Source: Betaproteobacteria bacterium (lineage in GTDB: Bacteria > Pseudomonadota > Gammaproteobacteria > Burkholderiales > Casimicrobiaceae). From it: a stretch of 64,000 nucleotides of DNA. The stretch's first letter is position 1; each line of letters begins with the position of its first letter. Of this stretch, positions 26,813 to 34,388 are shown one piece after another. The DNA lies in NCBI GenBank assembly GCA_013298765.1, contig JAAFJA010000011.1, positions 62,001-126,000 of the forward strand, given 5' to 3'. The notes beneath the pieces were generated by a model, which saw nothing but the letters and a program-made list of their open reading frames with translations, did no database searches and was not told the origin of the DNA. A program made the translations under genes and the position numbers.

Positions 26813-28294
26813 ATGCCTACCACCCCTCTCGTCCAATCGCAAAACAGTGCCATCAAGCAACCGCTTACGCTCGTGATCTATGCGAGCTTCGGTAGCGACG
26901 ATTTGCTCTCGCAATATCCCAACGGACAAACGCAAAACGTCTCCGAACATCCAATGGTCGAGTCTTGTCGCGAAGTCGCCACGCTCGGTGTCAATGTGTG
27001 CCTGTTGATTGACAGGAAGGACGACGATACCCACCTGGTGACCATTGCAGCACATGGTGACGTGGTCGTCACGCCGCAACTGAAATGCGAGATGTCTTCA
27101 CCGCGCTGCCTTCGCGGCCTGCTCGATGTCGCAGACCGCAAATTTCCCAACTCCACTTTCGTGCTCACGATGGAAGGGCACGGCGCTGGCTACTTTCCTG
27201 AAATTGATCGAAGTAAGCTAACGGTCGCCTCGCTCACCAATTTATCGGGCACCGCGATCGAGTGGCGCATCTCCCCAGAGCTAATCGAGCCCCTTCGCGC
27301 AAGCGATGGACAACCTGCATTGCCCATGGGCGAGCCAATGCTGCCGATGGGAGAACCCATGCTCCCGGCATCGCACGCCCCGATCTCCACCTGGGGAGTG
27401 GGCGCTGCGCTTCGTGCCTACGTTGCCGGGCGCACTTCAAAGCGAAGCAATATCGCGGTGATCCACTTCAACAACTGCTTCAACATGTCAACCGAGCTCT
27501 TGCATACCGTCGCATCATGCGCGCAATACGCAGCGAGTTACCCAAGCTACAACTTCTTCACCGCAGGCTTGAGCTACGCTGCTACGATCAAACGGTTCCT
27601 ATCGTCGACGACCAAAGACAGCGCCACGCTTGCGCGTGCCTTTGCGCTTGAAAATCAAAAGACACTCGCCGCGCAACCGCTGCCCCACCCCACCGTTGGC
27701 TGTGTGGTGGATTTGTCGCGCATGCCTGCCATTGCGAGTGCACTTGATGCGCTTTCAGGTGCATTGATCGACGCGCTTCCCAATGCACGTGCAGGGATTC
27801 TCGCGGCGATCAAGGCAGCTCAGCAGTACGACACGAGCGGCGACTTCCGACTTGATGTGCCGGACGCGCTCAGCGATCTTGGTTCGCTCGCCGAGCGGCT
27901 ACGTACCGCGGCGCTATCGCCGCAGATTACCTTGGCGGCGACCGATCTCGCCAGTGTGCTCAAAGGTGTATTTGTTTATGGTGAACGTGCGAAACCGTGG
28001 GTTGCCACCCAGATTGAATGGCCACTCGATGATCCGCGGCTTGCAATGAATATCTTTCTGCCTGACCCAACGCTTGAGGGGCTCTGGGATTGGCGCTCGC
28101 CGTTTTATTTCGCGACCACGCCAAGTCAGTGCATTGCTCAGCCTCAGGTGATTGAACTTCTGCAGCAGAATCGCTGGGTTGCGTTCCTGCGCAAACTTCA
28201 TGCACAAACACCATTCCGTGGACTCAAAGCGCCGCGCGTACTTGATCTCCCAGTTGCGCGTCACTATCCGCGCCGAGGCGAGAAAGGCGCATAG
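26813..28294 (+). CDS. clostripain-related (C11, caspase-like) cysteine peptidase
   Basis: The 493-residue product is a clan CD peptidase of the C11 type. The catalytic dyad is visible: His123 in Met-Glu-Gly-His-Gly-Ala-Gly, and Cys222 in His-Phe-Asn-Asn-Cys-Phe-Asn-Met-Ser-Thr-Glu, each after a hydrophobic strand. Clostripain relatives cleave after Arg or Lys. Between the two lies a tandem heptad Leu-Pro-Met-Gly-Glu-Pro-Met at 170-176 and 177-183, where C11 enzymes are often self-cleaved. There is no signal peptide or membrane helix, so it is probably cytosolic. AAGGAG precedes the ATG by eight bases. Neighbours are a TPR/winged-helix protein (divergent) and a V8-type serine peptidase. Confidence 0.8.
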   Translation: MPTTPLVQSQNSAIKQPLTLVIYASFGSDDLLSQYPNGQTQNVSEHPMVESCREVATLGVNVCLLIDRKDDDTHLVTIAAHGDVVVTPQLKCEMSSPRCLRGLLDVADRKFPNSTFVLTMEGHGAGYFPEIDRSKLTVASLTNLSGTAIEWRISPELIEPLRASDGQPALPMGEPMLPMGEPMLPASHAPISTWGVGAALRAYVAGRTSKRSNIAVIHFNNCFNMSTELLHTVASCAQYAASYPSYNFFTAGLSYAATIKRFLSSTTKDSATLARAFALENQKTLAAQPLPHPTVGCVVDLSRMPAIASALDALSGALIDALPNARAGILAAIKAAQQYDTSGDFRLDVPDALSDLGSLAERLRTAALSPQITLAATDLASVLKGVFVYGERAKPWVATQIEWPLDDPRLAMNIFLPDPTLEGLWDWRSPFYFATTPSQCIAQPQVIELLQQNRWVAFLRKLHAQTPFRGLKAPRVLDLPVARHYPRRGEKGA

Positions 28295-28414
28295 CGGGCG
28301 TTTTTGTTTTTCAACTGGATTAGCGCCATACACGCGCGTTGGCGCTACATCCTTCCATCAACCTTTGCTGAATGAACGCACAAGAAGTTTTCGCTCGCGA
28401 TGCGTCGCAAAGAC

Positions 28415-28978
28415 TTACTCTGGCTGGGCCTGTTGCCGACAGACGCAATCGGTTTCATCGGCGCCGATGGCGATCGTCACCCGCGTGGCTTGGTTGGCAG
28501 AAAGATTGACGCGAAGTGAGGCCGCCAGGCCATCCGGACTTACCGCGCGCAAGGTCCACGCGCCGGTGGCGAGTCCTGCAAACATGAATTCGCCAGCAGC
28601 ATTGGTGATCGGTGCAATATCGGGGGCCGGCGCTGCGCCAGAGATCAACATCACGCTTGCGTTCTCGATGGGAAAGCCTGTATTCGCAGCGATTACTTTT
28701 CCGGCGATGATCCCGCTCGCTGCAGGCGCGATGCTCAGCGCCGAAAGCTCAAGGGTGAGCGTACTGAATGGATCAAGCAACACTTCTTGGGCCGGTGAAC
28801 CGTGGGCCGAAATGCGGTAGTGCCCAGCATTCAAGTCGCGGAACGCGAACCAGCCTGCATCGTCGGTGAGCACACGTAGCGGCGCGCCTGCACCCAGCGT
28901 GTCGAGTGTCACACGGGCGCTCGCCAAGGTGTTGCCATCGATTGCGTGTCGAACATAACCTTGAATCGTCGAAGACAT
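28415..28978 (-). CDS. carboxypeptidase-regulatory-like (Ig-fold) domain protein
   Basis: The 187-residue product (Met at 28978, four residues into the open frame) consists of two CarboxypepD-regulatory-like beta-sandwich domains, about residues 4-85 and 88-170. Each has Gly-x-V-x-D-x-x-x-x-x-Pro/Leu-x-A-x-V-x-L, then a Gly-x-Phe-x-F-x-x-Leu-x-x-Gly-x-Tyr/Trp turn. It ends in a Cys-x-Cys tail. No signal peptide is seen. Such folds act as binding modules. It lies downstream of the serine peptidase on the same strand, separated by a strong hairpin (29064-29095), and converges on the C11 gene, so a joint role with the peptidases is plausible. Confidence 0.75.
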   Translation of the reverse strand: MSSTIQGYVRHAIDGNTLASARVTLDTLGAGAPLRVLTDDAGWFAFRDLNAGHYRISAHGSPAQEVLLDPFSTLTLELSALSIAPAASGIIAGKVIAANTGFPIENASVMLISGAAPAPDIAPITNAAGEFMFAGLATGAWTLRAVSPDGLAASLRVNLSANQATRVTIAIGADETDCVCRQQAQPE

Positions 28979-29063
28979 GATTTGCCTCACTTGGTGGCTT
29001 TGGGTTGATATATCGTTGAGCGGCGATCATTTGCTTCGTGCGCTTGATCGCCGCTTTGTTCCA

Positions 29064-29095
29064 CCTGCCAGACGTGAGCGGTCACGTCTGGCAGG
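29064..29095. promoter_or_regulatory. 14-bp perfect hairpin between serine peptidase and Ig-fold gene
   Basis: CCTGCCAGACGTGA and its exact complement flank a 4-base loop. There is no T run on either strand, so it is not a canonical terminator. On the minus-strand message it would lie between the peptidase stop (29138) and the next start (28978), where it could stabilise or limit read-through. Confidence 0.6.
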
Positions 29096-29137
29096 GCGCC
29101 ACACCAGGAATTGGTGCGACGTCACGATGAGTGCGTC

Positions 29138-30565
29138 CTAGAGTGCACTCCAGTTGTTAAGCACCGAATACACCTGTGGGGTGATACGCGTTGCTGAGTT
29201 GCCCGCCTGCGCGCCGTAGTTGTGAATCCCAACAACAATTCGCTGGTTGTTTCGGATCACATAGACCGGAGCACCGCTTTGGCCGCCGACTGTGTCGATG
29301 TCGTAGACGAGCGTGTTCGCATTCACTGTTTTGAACGTGCGCGACATGCCCCAGAGTTGCGCGAAAGGTTTGTCGCCAGGATAGCCGCCCAGAATCGCTG
29401 GTTGAGCGACGAGCGCCTGCGCTGCCAACGCGCCGAAACCAAACGCACCCAAATTCACGCCATTGAAGCTACCTTCTGGCAACACGATACAGCCGTAGTC
29501 GCACTCAGGTTTGCCTTGTTGCGTCCAGCCCGCAACGGAGCGCAGGTTCGATGACACCGCGGTGCCGAATGGGCGTGACGAGTCATTCATGCCAGGGATC
29601 ACCTCAATTGATTTGGCCCAACCACCCTGATTGGCGAGATAGACGCAGTGCCCTGCGGTCGCAACTGCACGTCGACCGATCAGAAAGCCGGTGCCGCGGT
29701 ACACAGCGCCGTTCGGAAAGGTGATGCGCAGCGCGCAGACACGACGCCAATGCGCGTTGGTGGTGGCAGTGATACGAACTCGATCATCGTTGCCGATGAT
29801 GACTTCCATCGCCTGCGCAACCTCTGCGGCGAGCGCTTCATCGATGCTACCCTCAGCGCCGCCAAACTCTTCGCTCGTCTCTTTGCCGCTTTGCTGTTGG
29901 AGCAGACGAATCAGCGTTGCAATGAGCGAACCTGCACCGTTGGGCGCAGCGCCTTTCGGTAGCAACTTCGGCAGCACTTTGGGCGCCTGTTGCCCGACGG
30001 TCGTGATGACGCGCTTCACGGTGGGCGAGAGTTTGCTCATCACCGCTTTAGCAAGTGGCGGCCCCACCGTCGAGATGAGCGCCGGGATGGCAGCGGCGAG
30101 CAGTGGCAAAAACTCCTGATTACCCTCGGGCGCATAGGCTTCGCCCACTTCGGCGAGGTAGCCAGATTCAGCGCCCGATTCGGCGCCGCTTTCCGCGCGC
30201 ACGTAGTCCGAAGGCAAATCCGAGCGTGCGGCCTCATTGTTTGCTGCGCTCGCGAGCGCCTCTGCCGAGGCCTCAGCCGTGTCGCCGGTGCTCTCTGAGC
30301 CACCGGCTGAGCCCACCTCCGCAAACGGATTGCTTTCGCCGCTTGATTCGAAGCTGGTCGTGGTCGGCACCGAGGCATCGCCGACGACCTCGCCCTTCAT
30401 CAATTTGCTTGCGGTCGCAGGGGCGCTTCGTTTTACCGGGGCCTGTGCGACAGGCACCGCAGGTTTGCTTGGCGTGTAGCTCGATGACGTACCAAACTGA
30501 TCCAACGTGGTCGCGGCGGTGCCGCTCGAAAGACCGGAAGAGACGATATCGGTAAAGTCGTTCAT
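29138..30565 (-). CDS. trypsin-like (S1B/V8-type) serine peptidase with long N-terminal region
   Basis: The 475-residue product starts at the ATG at 30565; a Met 54 bases upstream is less likely. The C-terminal peptidase domain (about residues 265-475) shows the whole triad: His306 in Thr-Ala-Gly-His-Cys, Asp356 in Cys-Asp-Tyr-Gly-Cys, and Ser430 in Gly-Gly-Gln-Ser-Gly-Ala-Pro. This matches V8/glutamyl-endopeptidase-like enzymes. The N-terminal 145 residues are Ser/Ala/Glu-rich and disordered, with an Ala-Glu-Ser-Gly repeat. A hydrophobic stretch (about 150-190) and a basic region follow. No cleavable signal peptide is seen, unlike most secreted V8 enzymes. It shares the neighbourhood with the C11 peptidase. 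Confidence 0.85.
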   Translation of the reverse strand: MNDFTDIVSSGLSSGTAATTLDQFGTSSSYTPSKPAVPVAQAPVKRSAPATASKLMKGEVVGDASVPTTTSFESSGESNPFAEVGSAGGSESTGDTAEASAEALASAANNEAARSDLPSDYVRAESGAESGAESGYLAEVGEAYAPEGNQEFLPLLAAAIPALISTVGPPLAKAVMSKLSPTVKRVITTVGQQAPKVLPKLLPKGAAPNGAGSLIATLIRLLQQQSGKETSEEFGGAEGSIDEALAAEVAQAMEVIIGNDDRVRITATTNAHWRRVCALRITFPNGAVYRGTGFLIGRRAVATAGHCVYLANQGGWAKSIEVIPGMNDSSRPFGTAVSSNLRSVAGWTQQGKPECDYGCIVLPEGSFNGVNLGAFGFGALAAQALVAQPAILGGYPGDKPFAQLWGMSRTFKTVNANTLVYDIDTVGGQSGAPVYVIRNNQRIVVGIHNYGAQAGNSATRITPQVYSVLNNWSAL

Positions 30566-30749
30566 GATTGAGACTCCATTGAGAATGAATTCGCACGAAA
30601 GTGTGCGAGTCCATTTCATCGATGAAGCGCTCTCAGCTCACCATGACTTTCGTATGAATTGCCGACGACGCGCTAGACGATTGTTAGACGCAGTGCGAGT
30701 GAATTGGCGAGACCGATACCTAACGATCAAATGTCAATATTTTCGGCTC

Positions 30750-30772
30750 TAGCCCACGTTAAATTAGGGCTA
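30750..30772. promoter_or_regulatory. TAGCCC-N11-GGGCTA dyad
   Basis: Perfect 6-bp inverted arms with an AT-rich 11-base spacer, about 185 bases upstream of the serine peptidase start. The same dyad recurs at 58845-58867, and near-copies occur at 30817 and 34276. Confidence 0.55.
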
Positions 30773-30816
30773 TACGTTGAAAATACTACTGTTCATTACT
30801 TAATAAAACATGCTTC

Positions 30817-30839
30817 TTGCCCATATAAATTATGGGTTA
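30817..30839. promoter_or_regulatory. degenerate TAGCCC-N11-GGGCTA dyad
   Basis: Arms read TTGCCC and GGGTTA with an 11-base all-A/T spacer. The spacing is the same as in the perfect copy 45 bases away. Confidence 0.45.
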
Positions 30840-30903
30840 TACACGAATATTTATAAATGCAGAACTGCGCAAAGATTCGGCTGATGTGAAGCGAAAACGC
30901 GGA

Positions 30904-31611
30904 TCAGCGTTGTGACTGAGTCCAGGATTGGATTTCCGCAAACGTTCCGGATTTGGCAATTCGTCCACGCTCAATCACGACCGCGCGGTCAGCCACGGCG
31001 CTCGCAAACTGCGTGTTCTGTTCCGAGAGGATCACGCACAGACCTTCGCGCTTGAGCGCTTGAATGCTCTCTGCGATGCGTTCAACCACAATGGGCGCGA
31101 GTCCCTCGCTCGGTTCATCAAGCAGAATTGCCCGCGGATTGCCCATCAGTGTTCGTGCGATGGTGAGCATTTGTTGCTCGCCGCCCGACATCTGCCCGCC
31201 AGGACGATCAAGCATCTCTTTTAACTTCGGAAAGAGCTCGCAGACACGGGCGACGTCCCAGCGCGGCACATCGCTCAGCGCGGCGCGCGACGGGATGCGC
31301 CCGACTTCAAGGTTTTCAGCGACAGTGAGACCGGTGAACACGCGGCGCTCTTCTGGCACATAGCCCAATCCCATACGCGCGACGGTGTGCGGCGCGAGCC
31401 CTGAGAGTGAAACGCCATTGAAATCAACGCGCCCGCTTACGTTGGGAACGAGGCCCATGATCGCTTTCAAGGTTGTGCTTTTGCCAGCGCCATTGCGCCC
31501 GACGAGCACCAACACCTCACCCGCATTCGCTTCGAAATCGATATCAAAGAGAAGCTGCGCGGCGCCCAGGCGCGCGCTCAGGTGACTCACTTTGAGGAGA
31601 GGACTAGACAC
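30904..31611 (-). CDS. livF: branched-chain amino acid ABC transporter ATP-binding protein LivF
   Basis: The 235-residue ATPase starts at a GTG at 31611, which overlaps the end of livG by eight bases; an in-frame ATG 24 bases upstream lies deeper inside livG. Walker A is Gly-Arg-Asn-Gly-Ala-Gly-Lys-Ser-Thr, the signature is Met-Ser-Gly-Gly-Glu-Gln-Gln and Walker B is Ile-Leu-Leu-Asp-Glu-Pro-Ser-Glu-Gly, the LivF-specific form. It energises uptake together with LivG. It is the last gene of the livHM-livG-livF operon. Confidence 0.95.
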   Translation of the reverse strand: MSSPLLKVSHLSARLGAAQLLFDIDFEANAGEVLVLVGRNGAGKSTTLKAIMGLVPNVSGRVDFNGVSLSGLAPHTVARMGLGYVPEERRVFTGLTVAENLEVGRIPSRAALSDVPRWDVARVCELFPKLKEMLDRPGGQMSGGEQQMLTIARTLMGNPRAILLDEPSEGLAPIVVERIAESIQALKREGLCVILSEQNTQFASAVADRAVVIERGRIAKSGTFAEIQSWTQSQR

Positions 31612-32353
31612 GCAAGCTCCCCAGATAAACCGCACGAACTTCGTCGTTCGATTTCACTTCACTCGGGCTGCCCTGTGCGATCAAGTGTCCGCGATTCATG
31701 ACGATAATGCGATCCGCATGGCGAAACACCACGTCCATGTCGTGTTCAGTAAAGAGAAGCGCGAGCTTGCGTTCACGACACACCCGAACCGCCAACTGCA
31801 TCAACGCATCGCGCTCCTCTGGCGACATGCCCGCGGTCGGCTCATCCATGAGCAGCAGTCGCGGAGTGTTAGCAAGCGCAACGGCGAGCTCCAAGCGTTT
31901 CAGATCACCATACGCGAGTTCAGCGCAGGCGCGCGGAGCTTGCGCTGACAATCCGACATCAGCGAGCAACTGATCGGCCTTCGCCTGCTGTCGCGTGGTC
32001 GCAAAGCCAAAGAGCCGCGTGAGTTCGTGTGCATGACTCATGAGCGCCATCTGCACGTTCTCGCGAACACTCATCGTTGCAAAGGTGGCTGTGATCTGAA
32101 ACGTTCGCGCGACGCCCGAGTGAAAAAGCGCGGCGGGCAGGCGGCCGGTAATGTCTGTGCCAAAGAGTGAAACGCGCCCTGCATCCGGCTTGAGCTGGCC
32201 ATTGACCAAATTGAAGCAGGTGGTTTTGCCTGCGCCATTGGGGCCGATTAAGGCGACGGCTTCGCCTGCATTGACGCTGAAGTCGATGCCACGCACTGCA
32301 GCAACGCCGCCAAAAGATTTTTTGAGGCCGACCACTTCGAGTGCGAGGCTCAT
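31604..32353 (-). CDS. livG: branched-chain amino acid ABC transporter ATP-binding protein LivG
   Basis: The 249-residue ATPase has Walker A Gly-Pro-Asn-Gly-Ala-Gly-Lys-Thr-Thr, a LivG-type Asn-Leu-Val-Asn-Gly segment after it, a signature Leu-Ala-Tyr-Gly-Asp and Walker B Leu-Leu-Leu-Met-Asp-Glu-Pro-Thr-Ala-Gly-Met. Its ATG overlaps the livHM stop by four bases. It forms a heterodimer with LivF on the cytoplasmic side. Confidence 0.95.
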   Translation of the reverse strand: MSLALEVVGLKKSFGGVAAVRGIDFSVNAGEAVALIGPNGAGKTTCFNLVNGQLKPDAGRVSLFGTDITGRLPAALFHSGVARTFQITATFATMSVRENVQMALMSHAHELTRLFGFATTRQQAKADQLLADVGLSAQAPRACAELAYGDLKRLELAVALANTPRLLLMDEPTAGMSPEERDALMQLAVRVCRERKLALLFTEHDMDVVFRHADRIIVMNRGHLIAQGSPSEVKSNDEVRAVYLGSLRV

Positions 32354-34230
32354 AACGCGGCCTTTCGCATCACGATCATCTTGATCGAGCCCACGATGCC
32401 GCGCGGGAACACCATCACCAAAAGCAAGATCACACCACCAAGCACCGCGCGCCAGTAGTCAGTGGCGCGCGCCAGGGTATCGTGCAAATAGGTAAAGACC
32501 GCTGCGCCAAGCACTGGCCCGAGCAGCGTGTTGATGCCGCCGAGCAGGACCATCACCAATGCGTCGACTGATCGGGGGATCGCGGAAACGTCGGGCGAAA
32601 TACTTCCCTTCGAGAAGGCGTACACCGCACCGGCCACACCAGCAAGTGCGCCCGCGAGCGCAAAGCCGGCCCACTGCATCCGTTTTACTGAAATGCCAAT
32701 CGCTAACGCTTTCACGGCGGAGTCGCGGGAGGCTCGAAGCGCGTAGCCAAACGGTGTGTAAACCAGCCACCAACAAAGCAACACGCCCGCGCCGCAGACA
32801 CTCAGCGTCATCCAATAGAAACGATCTCGATCGGCGAGGAATTCAGGTGGCCAGACCCCCACCAGCCCATTGCTGCCGCCGGTCACCGCATCCCACTGAA
32901 ACACGATAGACCACACGATCTGTGCGAATGCGAGTGTGAGCATCGCCATGTACGTGCCGCTCAAGCGCACACAAAACCAGCCGAAGATGACCGCCGCCGA
33001 AAGCGCGAGCGCGACGCCAAGCGCGAGCGAGGTCGCAAAGCCAAACCCCGCTTGCGCAGACAGCGCAGCCCCGTATGCGCCGAGGCCGAAGTAAGCAGCG
33101 TGCCCGAACGAGCCAAGGCCAGCGGTGCCGATGATGAGCCCCAAACTCGCTGCAAATAGCGCAAAGATGAGAATGTCAGTGACGAGCACCGAGGTGTATT
33201 CATCAAACACGGCCGGCATCGCTGCGAGCAGCATGAGCCCGACCAGCAATGCGCCGAGTTCAAGGCGTGAGGGCTTGCCGAGCGCCGCATCGACCGCGTT
33301 GCTCGCAGGCGCATGTGCGATCGGCTTGCCGAACAAACCATTCGGCTTAAATACCAGCACCAAAGCCATCACAATGAATTCGGCAACCAGGGTGAGCTTG
33401 CTGAATTCGAATTCAACGCCGAACAACGTCTGCGATCCCAACCCAATGCAATACGCCTTCACCAATGAAATGATGATCGCGGCGACGAAGGCGCCATGCA
33501 GCGAGCCCAGCCCACCAATCACCACCACGACGAACACGTCTGCGATGATGCCTAAGTCCATGCCGAGCGTTGCCGGTTCGCGCGGGAGTTGCAGCGCACC
33601 GCCGATCCCGGCGAGAAAACTGCCGAGCGCAAACACGGCCGTAAACAAAAGTTTTTGGTTCACACCCAGCGCATCGGTCATTTCACGGTCTTCGGTGGCT
33701 GCACGAAGCAGCAACCCGAAACGCGTTTTCTTCATGAGCAGCGTGAGCGCGAAGAGCATCGCCACACCGAGCACGATCAGCAGCAAGTCATACGTTGGAA
33801 ACGCGCGGCCGAAGATCTCAACCGCGCCAGTGAACCCAGGTGCGCGCGGCCCGAGCAAATCCTCTGGCCCCCAAATCGCAAGCGCGGCATCCTTGATGAT
33901 GAGCACTAAGGCGAAGGTTGCGATGAGTTGAAGCAATTCGGGGGACGCGTAGATTCGCCGCAGCACCAGCACTTCAACGAGCACACCGACGATGGCGACC
34001 GCGAGCCCAGCGGCCAACACTCCACCCCAAAAGCCTACCGCGCCCGTAAACGTCGTCGCGCAGGAATAAGCGATGTAGACGCCCACCATGTAGAACGAGC
34101 CGTGCGCGAAGTTAACGATCCGCGTGACGCCAAAGATCAGCGACAGCCCCACCGCCACCAAGAAGAGCGACGAAGCAGACGCGAGACCGTTGAGCGTTTG
34201 AACGAAAAAAGCTGTCATCGAGGTCAGCAT
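32350..34230 (-). CDS. fused LivH-LivM branched-chain amino acid ABC permease
   Basis: This 626-residue inner-membrane protein joins two permeases that are usually separate. Residues about 1-303 are LivH-like (Gly-Val-Thr-Arg-Ile-Val-Asn-Phe-Ala-His-Gly and the Gly-Gly-Leu-Gly-Ser-Leu-His-Gly cytoplasmic loop). A short linker rich in Ala, Pro and Asn follows (about 304-325). Residues 326-626 are LivM-like (Gly-Leu-Gly-Ser-Phe-Gly-His-Ala-Ala-Tyr-Phe-Gly and Leu-Leu-Gly-Gly-Ile-Asn-Thr-Leu-Leu-Gly-Pro). There are about sixteen helices in all. Fused forms exist in proteobacteria. It is the first gene of the operon with livG and livF, downstream of livK but separated by a hairpin terminator. Confidence 0.93.
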   Translation of the reverse strand: MLTSMTAFFVQTLNGLASASSLFLVAVGLSLIFGVTRIVNFAHGSFYMVGVYIAYSCATTFTGAVGFWGGVLAAGLAVAIVGVLVEVLVLRRIYASPELLQLIATFALVLIIKDAALAIWGPEDLLGPRAPGFTGAVEIFGRAFPTYDLLLIVLGVAMLFALTLLMKKTRFGLLLRAATEDREMTDALGVNQKLLFTAVFALGSFLAGIGGALQLPREPATLGMDLGIIADVFVVVVIGGLGSLHGAFVAAIIISLVKAYCIGLGSQTLFGVEFEFSKLTLVAEFIVMALVLVFKPNGLFGKPIAHAPASNAVDAALGKPSRLELGALLVGLMLLAAMPAVFDEYTSVLVTDILIFALFAASLGLIIGTAGLGSFGHAAYFGLGAYGAALSAQAGFGFATSLALGVALALSAAVIFGWFCVRLSGTYMAMLTLAFAQIVWSIVFQWDAVTGGSNGLVGVWPPEFLADRDRFYWMTLSVCGAGVLLCWWLVYTPFGYALRASRDSAVKALAIGISVKRMQWAGFALAGALAGVAGAVYAFSKGSISPDVSAIPRSVDALVMVLLGGINTLLGPVLGAAVFTYLHDTLARATDYWRAVLGGVILLLVMVFPRGIVGSIKMIVMRKAAL

Positions 34231-34275
34231 AGCGGAGCAGTGCTCTGCTCGCCCTGAATCATGGCATTGGAAAGC

Positions 34276-34298
34276 TAGCTCATATCAAATGTGGGCTA
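34276..34298. promoter_or_regulatory. TAGCTC-N11-GGGCTA dyad upstream of livHM
   Basis: This is a near-copy of the recurring intergenic dyad with the same 11-base spacer and an intact right arm. It lies 46 bases upstream of the livHM start on the minus strand. Confidence 0.45.
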
Positions 34299-34330
34299 GA
34301 CAAGAAAAAATATACCAATTGATACAAGCC

Positions 34331-34368
34331 AAAAACAAAGGGATCGCCCAATTGCAATGGACGATCCC
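34331..34368 (-). terminator. terminator downstream of livK
   Basis: On the minus strand, GGGATCG (34368-34362) pairs with CGATCCC (34346-34340), extended inward with one wobble, and is followed by TTTGTTTTT. It sits between livK and livHM, so livK can be expressed above the membrane components. Confidence 0.7.
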
Positions 34369-34388
34369 GACATGAGTTGTATACAGAT

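Larger units (their letters stand above)
30566..30903. other. AT-rich intergenic region with two dyads
   Basis: These 338 bases separate the serine peptidase start from the end of livF. The region is much richer in A+T than its surroundings and carries two TAGCCC-N11-GGGCTA-type dyads (30750-30772, 30817-30839), listed separately. No gene is supported. Confidence 0.7.
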
